26,586 bases of DNA, taken from assembly GCA_027061425.1 (NCBI GenBank), contig JALSUN010000166.1:1-26586 (forward strand). Reading direction: 5' to 3'. This DNA comes from Helicobacteraceae bacterium. Its GTDB lineage: Bacteria > Campylobacterota > Campylobacteria > Campylobacterales > Sulfurimonadaceae. Shown here piece after piece: positions 1 to 6,175 of this stretch (position 1 is the first letter of the stretch; every line of letters starts with the position of its first letter). Under the pieces are notes generated by a model, which was not told where the DNA came from, did not search any database, and worked only from the letters and a program-made list of their open reading frames with translations. A program made the position numbers and the translations under genes.

Positions 1-67
1 AGTAACTTAATGATACTTCATAATATACTGATATGTTATTAATTAAAATAGGGGCGGATAGTGTAAA

Positions 68-187
68 TCAGCCTTGAGGATTGTGGAAGATTAGATTAAT
101 AAGCCTTCCCATATCTCCAGCAGTAATGGTTGGGTTGTCTTTTATAACTTTTTTGAGAAGTAAGTATGCTTTACTATTAATGTTCAT
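68..187 (-). CDS. Tiny hypothetical protein, 39 aa (third of three tiny ORFs)
   Basis: A 39-codon ORF that reads from ATG at 187 to TGA at 68. A near-perfect Shine-Dalgarno (TAAGGAGGAT) lies just upstream and also contains the stop codon of the preceding tiny ORF, so translation is probably coupled. The product begins MNINSKAYLLLKKVIKDNPT, continues with a Gly-Asp-Met-Gly turn and a short hydrophobic stretch, and ends HNPQG. It has no cysteines, no signal peptide and no recognised domain; it looks like two short helices. I do not recognise a family. The strong ribosome site and the position in a three-ORF array argue for real translation, but no homolog is known to me. Confidence 0.5.
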   Translation of the reverse strand: MNINSKAYLLLKKVIKDNPTITAGDMGRLINLIFHNPQG

Positions 188-197
188 CTTATCCTCC

Positions 198-281
198 TTA
201 CAAGATCTTATCAGCCAAACGGCTAAGAATTATTTCAAATTTATCTAAAAATGTTTTGGCTTTTTTACGTAAATTTGTCAT
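198..281 (-). CDS. Tiny basic amphipathic protein, 27 aa (second of three tiny ORFs)
   Basis: A 27-codon ORF from ATG at 281 to TAA at 198. A GAGGATAT ribosome-binding sequence lies just upstream, overlapping the end of the preceding ORF; the preceding stop (283-285) is one base before this ATG. The product starts MTNLRKKAKTF and continues with alternating hydrophobic and charged residues to a final KIL, as expected for a single lysine/arginine-rich amphipathic helix. It has no recognisable family. Its TAA is embedded in the ribosome binding site of the next ORF. A membrane-active peptide or a helical partner of the flanking ORFs is possible, but that is inference. Confidence 0.45.
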   Translation of the reverse strand: MTNLRKKAKTFLDKFEIILSRLADKIL

Positions 282-282
282 T

Positions 283-408
283 TTATATCCTCGTTAATAG
301 ATAGAAGCTCTGTAGTGTGAATCCCACTGTTGGAGTAACCACTCTCTTGCTATAATCTACAAGTAGCAGTGAAGCGACTCCAATTAAAAGTGTATTTTGT
401 TTAAACAT
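283..408 (-). CDS. Tiny protein with hydrophobic N-terminal segment, 41 aa (first of three tiny ORFs)
   Basis: A 41-codon ORF from ATG at 408 to TAA at 283. An AGGAAT ribosome site lies about 6 bases upstream and an AT-rich promoter-like region further upstream. After MFKQNT comes a hydrophobic run (LLIGVASLLLV) of about 11 residues, then DYSKR and a hydroxyl-rich, mostly apolar tail. The hydrophobic run is short for a full membrane span but could insert or act as a leader. No family is recognised. It is the first gene of a three-ORF cluster of tiny proteins read toward lower coordinates. Confidence 0.45.
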   Translation of the reverse strand: MFKQNTLLIGVASLLLVDYSKRVVTPTVGFTLQSFYLLTRI

Positions 409-445
409 ATTAATTCCTGTTTTGAAAGATATGCAATAATAACTT

Positions 446-451
446 ATTTTA
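446..451 (-). promoter_or_regulatory. Putative -10 box for the tiny-ORF operon
   Basis: TAAAAT on the minus strand, in a very AT-rich stretch about 38 bases upstream of the 41-codon ORF. Several other A/T hexamers lie nearby, so the exact site is uncertain. No -35 box is evident, which is usual for Campylobacterota. Confidence 0.3.
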
Positions 452-480
452 CTTAATACTATACTTATATATTAATTTAA

Positions 481-660
481 ATGGGGTCAGTACCAATATT
501 GTTTTTTGAATGAAGGGCATCTTCCTCTCTAGTGCTGAGGATGGCTAGGGTTTTTAGAGGTACCCTGAATTGTTCTTTAGAATTGTCACTTTTAAAATTA
601 AAGGAACATGTTAATGAAGATGCTATTGAGTAGTTAGAACGATTTAAGAAGTATGACTAA
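481..660 (+). pseudogene. Possible decayed mobile-element gene remnant
   Basis: A stretch without an intact gene. From 541 one frame reads MARVFRG, then 23 more codons ending EDAIE, a TAG at 631-633, and in the same frame LERFKKYD followed by TAA at 658-660. The beginning resembles the start of REP-associated (IS200-like) transposases, and the end looks like a protein C-terminus interrupted by one nonsense codon. A GGGGTCAG sequence at 483-490, a string often seen next to such transposases, precedes it. The middle of the protein would be missing. This is pattern matching on very little sequence; chance is a serious alternative. Confidence 0.22.
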
Positions 661-664
661 GAAG

Positions 665-1133
665 TAGGTACAACAATAAGCCGGGTTTTGTTGATGTGGA
701 AATTAATCTACTCTATATATTACTATATAGCTCTAGCGAGACAATAGCAATGTAAGACGCTAACCATCTGTCTCTTGCTGCCAGGTTGGGTTTACATAGC
801 CTCCAAGATTACTCAAGGAGCTGGTAGGCTCTTACCCCACCGTTTCACCCTTACCACTATTTGAACGAGAGTGGAGCAAAAGCCCCTCTTCTCTATACTA
901 GCCGCTGTGGCACTAAAGCTACACTTTTGGGCGAGAAAACCATATATGGATTCATCTTTAGTCTCATAGCGACTAGACTTATAAAGTCTCATTCAAAATT
1001 AAAGTGGCGGTCTATTTTCTGTTGCACTGTCCCTCGACTTACGTCGGCCATCCGTTAGATGGAACCCTGTCTTACAGCAGCCCGGACTTTCCTCTTGTCT
1101 CAGTTGAAACAAGCAACCACATGTTGTACCTGC
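665..1133 (-). ncRNA. rnpB: RNase P RNA (M1 RNA)
   Basis: The catalytic RNA of ribonuclease P, which removes 5' leaders from pre-tRNAs. On the minus strand the conserved 5' block GAGGAAAGTCCGGGCTG lies near 1078-1095, followed by the CAGTGCAACAGA-like block, GGTAAGGGTGAAAC near 845-858, GGTAAGAGCCTACC, and the 3' block ACAAAACCCGGCTTA near 678-692. The ends pair as P1: AGGTACAACA (1122-1131) with TGTTGTACCT (666-675). A P3-type hairpin follows the 5' end. The RNA is about 470 nt, roughly 90 nt longer than the E. coli RNA. Most of the extra length lies in the P12 region (about 858-1005), which forms several hairpins. ORFs that can be read on the plus strand here are not genes. The boundaries are set from P1 pairing and are good to a few bases. 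Confidence 0.95.
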
Positions 1134-1136
1134 GCA

Positions 1137-1142
1137 ATGATA
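1137..1142 (-). promoter_or_regulatory. Putative -10 box of rnpB
   Basis: TATCAT on the minus strand, ending five to six bases before the base expected to start P1 of the RNase P RNA. The spacing fits a sigma-70 start at the mature 5' end. No convincing -35 box is visible. Confidence 0.35.
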
Positions 1143-1190
1143 ACCAATCAACGCTAAAAAATAGCAAATTTCATCATAAGCTTTTCACTG

Positions 1191-1196
1191 TAAAAT
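1191..1196 (+). promoter_or_regulatory. Putative -10 box of xthA
   Basis: TAAAAT, 26 bases before the xthA ATG, preceded by T-rich sequence. It would give a leader of about 20 nt carrying the AAGGAT ribosome site. The rnpB and xthA promoters are divergent within about 60 bp. Confidence 0.4.
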
Positions 1197-1222
1197 ACAC
1201 CAAGAATTAATAAGGATCTATA

Positions 1223-1999
1223 ATGTCTGATAGTATTGAAATTATCTCATGGAACGTAAATGGTATCCGCGCAGTAGCTAACAAAGAGGCGTTAAAATGG
1301 ATAGACACTCGTCAACCCGATATCCTCTGTCTTCAAGAGATCAAAGCGCTGCCCGAGCAGATCCCTGACAACCTTTTTGAGACTTCCTTTGAGACACTCG
1401 CTGTGAACAGTGCTGATAAAAAAGGGTATTCAGGAACGGCAGTCTATTCTCAACTCTCCCCTACTTACACCAACAATCGTTATGACATAGACTTGGACCA
1501 TGAAGGTCGCATCATAGAACAAGATTATGGTGACTTTGTACTTTTTAATGTCTACTTTCCAAATGGGCAGAAAAATGAAGAACGTTTGGCAGTAAAGATG
1601 AAGTTTTATGAAGAATTTTTAACCTACTGTGATGCGCTTCGTGATGCTGGAAAATCTATAGTCATCTGTGGTGATGTCAACACAGCACATACAGAGATAG
1701 ACCTGAAAAATCCTAAGGCCAACTCCAAAACGTCAGGTTTTTTACCTATAGAGCGTGAATGGATGGATAAGTTGGTTGATCATGGTTATATTGATACTTT
1801 TAGATATGTTCATGGTAATAAAGAAGATGAATATAGCTGGTGGTCATATCGTTCAGGCGCCCGCGCTAAAAATGTAGGCTGGAGAATAGATTACTTCTTT
1901 ATCTCAGATGATTTGGCTGAAGTTTTAGAAGATGCATTCATCTTACAAGAGGTTACAGGTTCAGACCATTGTCCGGTAGGTATTAGACTGGCACTGTAA
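1223..1999 (+). CDS. xthA: Exodeoxyribonuclease III
   Basis: A Mg-dependent AP endonuclease / 3'-5' exonuclease of base-excision repair, acting in the cytoplasm on abasic sites and blocked 3' ends. The 258-aa length is typical. The endonuclease/exonuclease/phosphatase motifs appear in order: SWNVNGIRA near residue 10 (metal-binding Asn), LQEIKA near 38 (metal-binding Glu), the central YFPNGQ, GDVNTAHTEIDLKNP near 150 (catalytic Asp and Asn), GWRIDYFF near 220, and the C-terminal GSDHCPVGI with the catalytic Asp-His pair. ATG is preceded by AAGGAT. It stands alone after the divergent rnpB gene and converges with the histidine kinase gene 18 bases downstream. No oddities seen. Confidence 0.96.
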   Translation: MSDSIEIISWNVNGIRAVANKEALKWIDTRQPDILCLQEIKALPEQIPDNLFETSFETLAVNSADKKGYSGTAVYSQLSPTYTNNRYDIDLDHEGRIIEQDYGDFVLFNVYFPNGQKNEERLAVKMKFYEEFLTYCDALRDAGKSIVICGDVNTAHTEIDLKNPKANSKTSGFLPIEREWMDKLVDHGYIDTFRYVHGNKEDEYSWWSYRSGARAKNVGWRIDYFFISDDLAEVLEDAFILQEVTGSDHCPVGIRLAL

Positions 2000-2017
2000 G
2001 TGTAAATGGACGGAGAT

Positions 2018-3433
2018 CTAAAGTGTAGCTCTTTCTACTGTTGTTGCTGGTAAAGCGGTACTTTTAGGAAGTGAGATGCTAAAACATACACCTGCCAGAG
2101 TGTTTTTAACACTCAGTGTACCACCACAATGCTCTTGTATAATTCTTTTACTCATATAGAGTCCAAGTCCTGTTCCCTTGTCTTCATCTTTTGTGGTGAA
2201 ATAAGCATTAAAGATATTACCAATGATCTTTTCATCGATGCCACCAGCATTGTCACAGACTTCAAGATAATAATAGCGCGTATCCGTATCTGTCTTAATC
2301 TCTATCTTAGCCCCATCAATACCTTTTTCCAAAAGAGCATCTTCAGCATTTTTAAGCAGGTTAATGAGAACCTGTTTCAGTTCATTTGGAAAGGACATAA
2401 AACGTTCACTGCTATTGAGGTCGGCATTGATCACAATCTTTTTGTTCTCGACATACTCTTTCATGATCTTTAATGTAACATTGACCACTTCATCTAAAGA
2501 GGTCTCTTCTCTCTCTTTAGTGACCTTAAAGAAGTCTCTAAAATCGTCGATCGTTGCTGAGAGGTGTTGGGTCAAGGTGTTGATGGTAGTGATGTTTTTC
2601 AGACAGGTTTCATTATCTATAGTGCCTAGTTGGATCTTAAAATCCATATCTGTTGCGGCACTTGAGATAATATGCAGTGGTTGGCGCCATTGATGGGCGA
2701 TCATACTGATCATCTCACCCATCTGTGCAAGACGGGACTGATGCATAAGCTGTATATCTTTAGCAATATTTTTAGCAACCTCTTTGGTAACACGCTCTTC
2801 TAGTGCTGTGTTGAACTCCTGTAACTGCACACTCAGTGATGCAATTTCTCTGAGTTTTTTATAATAGTCAGCACCTGTTGCTGTTAAGAAGGTGATGGTA
2901 ATAAGACTGATGATGGCAACAATGATATGGGTGTCATCACCATAATATAAAAAGGCTGATGCTATCATGATCAAAAGAGTCCATATAAAGACGAAATAAG
3001 CCTGATACACTGAGCCTAAAGTCATAGTAGCACCTGTGGTCAATGCTAAAATCATGGCCAACATGTAGTATCCAAACTCAGCAGGTGCATAGATAATGGC
3101 AAACCAAGTGGCCATGCCCCATAAAAGTGCAGATAAACCTGTTGTCGCAATACTCAGACGTAAATAATGTTTTTGTAAAAGAGATTTTGTTTTAGTGAGG
3201 TGCTCGATCTTTCGAGCCATAGTAGCTCTTACTATAGAGAGTACCAGTTGTAAAAGTATCCAGAGTATCATTAAGGTTAAAGGAACGTACTCACTGAGTA
3301 AAATAATATAGAGAGCAATACCAACAACAGTAGACATTAATACATCTTTTTGTAAAGCCTTTGTCATCATGTAGACCAATTCTGGAGGATGATCACATGA
3401 AAAAAGATTGTCATATATGGAGTGCTTTTGCAT
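2018..3433 (-). CDS. Membrane-bound sensor histidine kinase (orphan)
   Basis: A 471-aa two-component sensor kinase. Residues about 30-190 contain six predicted membrane segments with only short loops, so the sensor part is membrane-embedded rather than a periplasmic domain. A coiled-coil-like linker (about 190-235) leads to the H-box MIAHQWRQPLHII, with the phosphoacceptor His at residue 247. The HATPase part shows an N-box (NELKQVLINLLKNAEDAL), G1 (DNAGGIDEKI), an F-box-like FNAYFTTK and G2 (GTGLGLYMSK). The AHQWRQPL H-box is common in Campylobacterota kinases. No response regulator lies next to it, so its partner is elsewhere. The signal cannot be told from the sequence. It converges with xthA and is probably transcribed alone from the promoter at about 3464. 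Confidence 0.92.
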   Translation of the reverse strand: MQKHSIYDNLFSCDHPPELVYMMTKALQKDVLMSTVVGIALYIILLSEYVPLTLMILWILLQLVLSIVRATMARKIEHLTKTKSLLQKHYLRLSIATTGLSALLWGMATWFAIIYAPAEFGYYMLAMILALTTGATMTLGSVYQAYFVFIWTLLIMIASAFLYYGDDTHIIVAIISLITITFLTATGADYYKKLREIASLSVQLQEFNTALEERVTKEVAKNIAKDIQLMHQSRLAQMGEMISMIAHQWRQPLHIISSAATDMDFKIQLGTIDNETCLKNITTINTLTQHLSATIDDFRDFFKVTKEREETSLDEVVNVTLKIMKEYVENKKIVINADLNSSERFMSFPNELKQVLINLLKNAEDALLEKGIDGAKIEIKTDTDTRYYYLEVCDNAGGIDEKIIGNIFNAYFTTKDEDKGTGLGLYMSKRIIQEHCGGTLSVKNTLAGVCFSISLPKSTALPATTVERATL

Positions 3434-3463
3434 GGAAAAATGTACCTTGTTGTCTTTTATATG

Positions 3464-3469
3464 ATTATA
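3464..3469 (-). promoter_or_regulatory. Putative -10 box of the histidine kinase gene
   Basis: TATAAT on the minus strand, about 30 bases before the kinase ATG, with an AAGG ribosome site in between. It separates the kinase transcript from the mogA-ending operon upstream. Confidence 0.45.
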
Positions 3470-3491
3470 TACTATAGCATGTTAAAAACAA

Positions 3492-4025
3492 TTATTTGTT
3501 TTTTGGTCTGAAAGCTTTTATGACACTTTCATCACACTCTAAGTATGGCCCTTCTATAAGATCAATACAGTAAGGTACAGCAGGAAACACTGCATCAAGA
3601 CATTCTCTAATAGACTTTGGTTTTCCGGGAAGGTTGATAATGAGAGATTTCCCACGTATGCCTGCTGTTTGACGTGACAAAATGGCAGTAGGTACATACT
3701 GTAAAGAGACCTGACGCATCAACTCTCCAAAACCTGGCATCATCTTTTCACAAACATTTTCTGTAGCTTCGGGAGTAACATCTCTCAAAGCAGGTCCTGT
3801 ACCTCCTGTTGTGACCACAAGACAACACTCTTCTTCATCACAAAGTGTTTTCATGGTCTCTTCTATCTGTTCTTGTTCATCAGGGATACAACGATAGACG
3901 ATCTCAAATTCACTTTTTAGATACGCTTTCATCGTATCTTGTATGGCAACACCTGAGATATCATCATAAATCCCTGCACTTGCTCTGTCTGAGGCAGTAA
4001 TCACCCCTATTTTAATTTGACACAT
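3492..4025 (-). CDS. mogA: Molybdopterin adenylyltransferase (MogA/MoaB family)
   Basis: Activates molybdopterin by adenylation before molybdate insertion, in molybdenum cofactor synthesis in the cytoplasm. The protein is 177 aa from the chosen start. It shows the MoCF fold motifs: IGVITASDRASAGIYDD at the N-terminus, VVTTGGTGPALRDVTPEAT in the middle (MPT-binding GGTG and the conserved Asp) and LIINLPGKPKS near the C-terminus. I take the ATG at 4025 because AGGAGA lies 5-6 bases before it; a longer reading to 4058 has no ribosome site and adds residues foreign to the family. It overlaps the end of bioV by 14 bases and is the last gene of the operon. mobB of the same pathway lies at 15.2 kb. 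MogA and MoaB cannot be firmly separated by eye. Confidence 0.88.
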   Translation of the reverse strand: MCQIKIGVITASDRASAGIYDDISGVAIQDTMKAYLKSEFEIVYRCIPDEQEQIEETMKTLCDEEECCLVVTTGGTGPALRDVTPEATENVCEKMMPGFGELMRQVSLQYVPTAILSRQTAGIRGKSLIINLPGKPKSIRECLDAVFPAVPYCIDLIEGPYLECDESVIKAFRPKNK

Positions 4026-4548
4026 TATCTTCTCCTGTTTGTAAAAAATGGTTAGCACCTTGTATTAATGTTACGGTAGACAAGGGTTTAAAAAAAGCAT
4101 AAGCTGCTTCAACATCATTAATATGGTCTTGAGCTCCAAGATAGACCTCTATTTTGGTACCTCGTGCTGACAGATTCTGTAACTTCTCTATATCCCACAC
4201 ATAATCCAAGAGTCTATCAAGATCTTCAGGTGTATGGTCACCCTGCTCTAAAGGTGCTTTTTGGTGTGGTAAAAAGCAGTTTTCACTAAACTTTTCTATA
4301 TAACTTAGAGCAGATTTTTTATAGCCCATACGCTGTAGACGTTTGTACTTTTCAGGTTTCTCTTGAAAAAAAGCGGGTGAAAAGAGCTGTAATACATCGA
4401 TGCGTTTGGTACTGGCAAGTACATGCTCAAAAGCGTTGATAGCCCCATAGCTAAAGCCACTGACACTATAAGGTGAACTATTTCTAAAGGGTTTAAAAAA
4501 ATGGGCCTCATTTTGTAGGGCAAAGCCACTGTAAAAGTGCTTATCCAA
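4012..4548 (-). CDS. bioV: Pimeloyl-ACP methyl ester esterase, BioV-type
   Basis: A small alpha/beta hydrolase of 178 aa. BioV-type esterases replace BioH in Campylobacterota, releasing pimeloyl-ACP from its methyl ester for biotin synthesis. Visible features are the nucleophile elbow SGFSYGA (Ser 33), an acidic residue in LGAQDHIND (about 140) and the C-terminal catalytic His in GANHFLQTG (about 167). The short N-terminus, FYSGFALQNE with the nucleophile only about 33 residues in, fits BioV rather than classical BioH. The start is TTG at 4548, overlapping the FtsH-like gene by 8 bases; no in-frame ATG gives the conserved N-terminus. Assignment rests on memory of the Helicobacter protein; a generic alpha/beta hydrolase is the alternative. 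Confidence 0.75.
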   Translation of the reverse strand: MDKHFYSGFALQNEAHFFKPFRNSSPYSVSGFSYGAINAFEHVLASTKRIDVLQLFSPAFFQEKPEKYKRLQRMGYKKSALSYIEKFSENCFLPHQKAPLEQGDHTPEDLDRLLDYVWDIEKLQNLSARGTKIEVYLGAQDHINDVEAAYAFFKPLSTVTLIQGANHFLQTGEDNVSN

Positions 4549-6175
4549 CTATTTTTTCCACATCTTCTTGAGTAATGGCCTCTTTCTCAAGCAAGACAGA
4601 CTCTATAGTGTTTATAGCTTTTTCATAGGTGATAAGTTCTGTATGTACCTCTTTATAGAGAAGGTCCAATATCTCTACCTCTTCACGCGATGTACCTACA
4701 ACACTCTGCCCCATACCAAATTTCTCTATCATGTCTAAAGCCAGCTTTTTGGCCTGTTTCAAGTCTGTCTGCGCATTACTTGCATGTTCATCAAAACGTA
4801 TATCACATCCTACAAGACCGGCTAACAGTACTTTGATATGGGCTTGAATCTCACTTTTTATGAGTGGAGACCCTAACTGAGGTTTAATGGTTTCAGACGA
4901 GAGCATCACCTTCTCAAAAGGGAGTTGATGGTTCTGGGCCATAACAGCTTTAGCTGCAAGGTAACGTGCTCTAAACTTTTTTTGTGTCTCAGTTAAGATC
5001 TGTAACTTTTTCTTACCATAGGCTACCTTGTCTTTAACCGCATAAAAATGTTCCATAGTGACTTGAGGCTCTTTTAAACGTAGTGCCAAGAGTGCGGCCT
5101 CATTTACAAGTGTCGCTAAAGAGGCGCCATTAAAGCCAACACTCATAGTGACGATCTCATCTACATCTAAAGTGTTGGGAACTTTTGCAAGATACTTGTT
5201 CAAGATCGAAGCACGTTCGGTTGGTGTAGGCAGTTCTACAAAAACACGACGATCAAAACGCCCTGCTCTTAAAAGTGCTGCATCCAAGACCTCTATTTTG
5301 TTTGTAGCTGCAACGACGATAACGCCACTACTGTCTTCAAAACCATCCATCTCTGTCAGCAGTTGGTTCAGTGTCGCCTCTCTTTCATCAGAGCGGTTGC
5401 CATCACGCTCTTTTCCCACGGCGTCTATCTCATCAATAAAGATGATGGAAGGAGCGTTGTTTTTGGCTGCGCTGAAAAGTTCGTGCACACGTTTGGCACC
5501 CATACCCACATAGATTTGAACAAAAGAGGCCGCACTTTGATAGTAAAACGGGACACCGGCTTCAGCAGCAACTGCCTTGGCTATCATCGTTTTACCAACA
5601 CCAGGAGGACCTACCAACAAAACACCTCTTGGCATTCTGGCACCAAATGATGTGAAACGTGAACTGTTTTTTAAAAAATCTATGATCTCTTGAAGCTCCT
5701 CTTTGACATCAGTGATTCCACCAATATCGTCAAAAGTGACATCAGAATCAACAGGCTCCAAGAGTGTGGAATCGTCAGAAGATGGTGAGGAAGTGGGTTG
5801 AAAAGGGAGGGTCTCAGTCTGCTCTCTCTGTTTTATGAAATAACGAAGGGCATAAGAAAACGCACCTATTAAGATAATAAACAGTGCAATATACAGAAGG
5901 TAACGATTGTCTTTATGAACTTGTACACTATAGTTTTTAAGAAGTCTTGGAGAGACTTGTGAAATGGGGATGCTATAGAGCTTGTCTGCTGTTTCAAAGT
6001 AATAGTGAGTATCACAGGCGATGACATTTTCTACCTGCTGTGTTTTTACAAGTTTTGCTATTTTTGCAAGAGAAGCAGGCTCTGAAGTGTCTCTTAAGAG
6101 GGCAAAGGCAACCAATAAAATGACAATACTGGCAGAGATGATGAGAATCGTACGGTTGTTTTTAAAACTTAACAT
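4541..6175 (-). CDS. FtsH-like membrane AAA ATPase lacking the HEXXH protease motif
   Basis: A 544-aa protein with FtsH architecture. A first TM helix near residues 7-27 is followed by a small periplasmic part of about 65 residues, a second TM (YLLYIALFIILIGAFSYAL), a linker, and an AAA module with Walker A GPPGVGKT, Walker B IIFIDEIDAVG and the second region of homology around LLRAGRFDRR. The C-terminal protease-like domain is present, but where FtsH has AYHEAGHAL this protein reads RYLAAKAVM, so both zinc histidines and the catalytic Glu are absent. The later SNAQTDLKQA segment keeps an Asp. It is therefore probably an ATP-driven unfoldase or chaperone, not a protease. Start 6175 is chosen for the GAGGAAGG ribosome site; a start at 6199 has none. 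It overlaps mtaB (14 bases) and bioV (8 bases). The same neighbourhood in H. pylori and C. jejuni carries a second FtsH-like or 'membrane-bound ATPase' gene (from memory). Confidence 0.88.
   Translation of the reverse strand: MLSFKNNRTILIISASIVILLVAFALLRDTSEPASLAKIAKLVKTQQVENVIACDTHYYFETADKLYSIPISQVSPRLLKNYSVQVHKDNRYLLYIALFIILIGAFSYALRYFIKQREQTETLPFQPTSSPSSDDSTLLEPVDSDVTFDDIGGITDVKEELQEIIDFLKNSSRFTSFGARMPRGVLLVGPPGVGKTMIAKAVAAEAGVPFYYQSAASFVQIYVGMGAKRVHELFSAAKNNAPSIIFIDEIDAVGKERDGNRSDEREATLNQLLTEMDGFEDSSGVIVVAATNKIEVLDAALLRAGRFDRRVFVELPTPTERASILNKYLAKVPNTLDVDEIVTMSVGFNGASLATLVNEAALLALRLKEPQVTMEHFYAVKDKVAYGKKKLQILTETQKKFRARYLAAKAVMAQNHQLPFEKVMLSSETIKPQLGSPLIKSEIQAHIKVLLAGLVGCDIRFDEHASNAQTDLKQAKKLALDMIEKFGMGQSVVGTSREEVEILDLLYKEVHTELITYEKAINTIESVLLEKEAITQEDVEKIVG

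Noticed and set aside
861..1210. Two plus-strand ORFs (65 and 68 codons) upstream of xthA.
   Set aside because: The first lies wholly within the conserved RNase P RNA on the other strand; the second runs from inside it into the rnpB/xthA promoter region. Neither has a ribosome site and their products look random.
2000..2017. Bidirectional terminator between xthA and the histidine kinase gene.
   Set aside because: The gap is 18 bases and shows no stem-loop with T-run on either strand.
2129..2693. Plus-strand ORFs opposite the histidine kinase.
   Set aside because: Antisense to the well-supported kinase domain; composition and lack of ribosome sites indicate shadows.
4305..4529. A 74-codon minus-strand ORF inside bioV in another frame.
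   Set aside because: Out-of-frame shadow; the bioV frame carries the catalytic Ser and His motifs.
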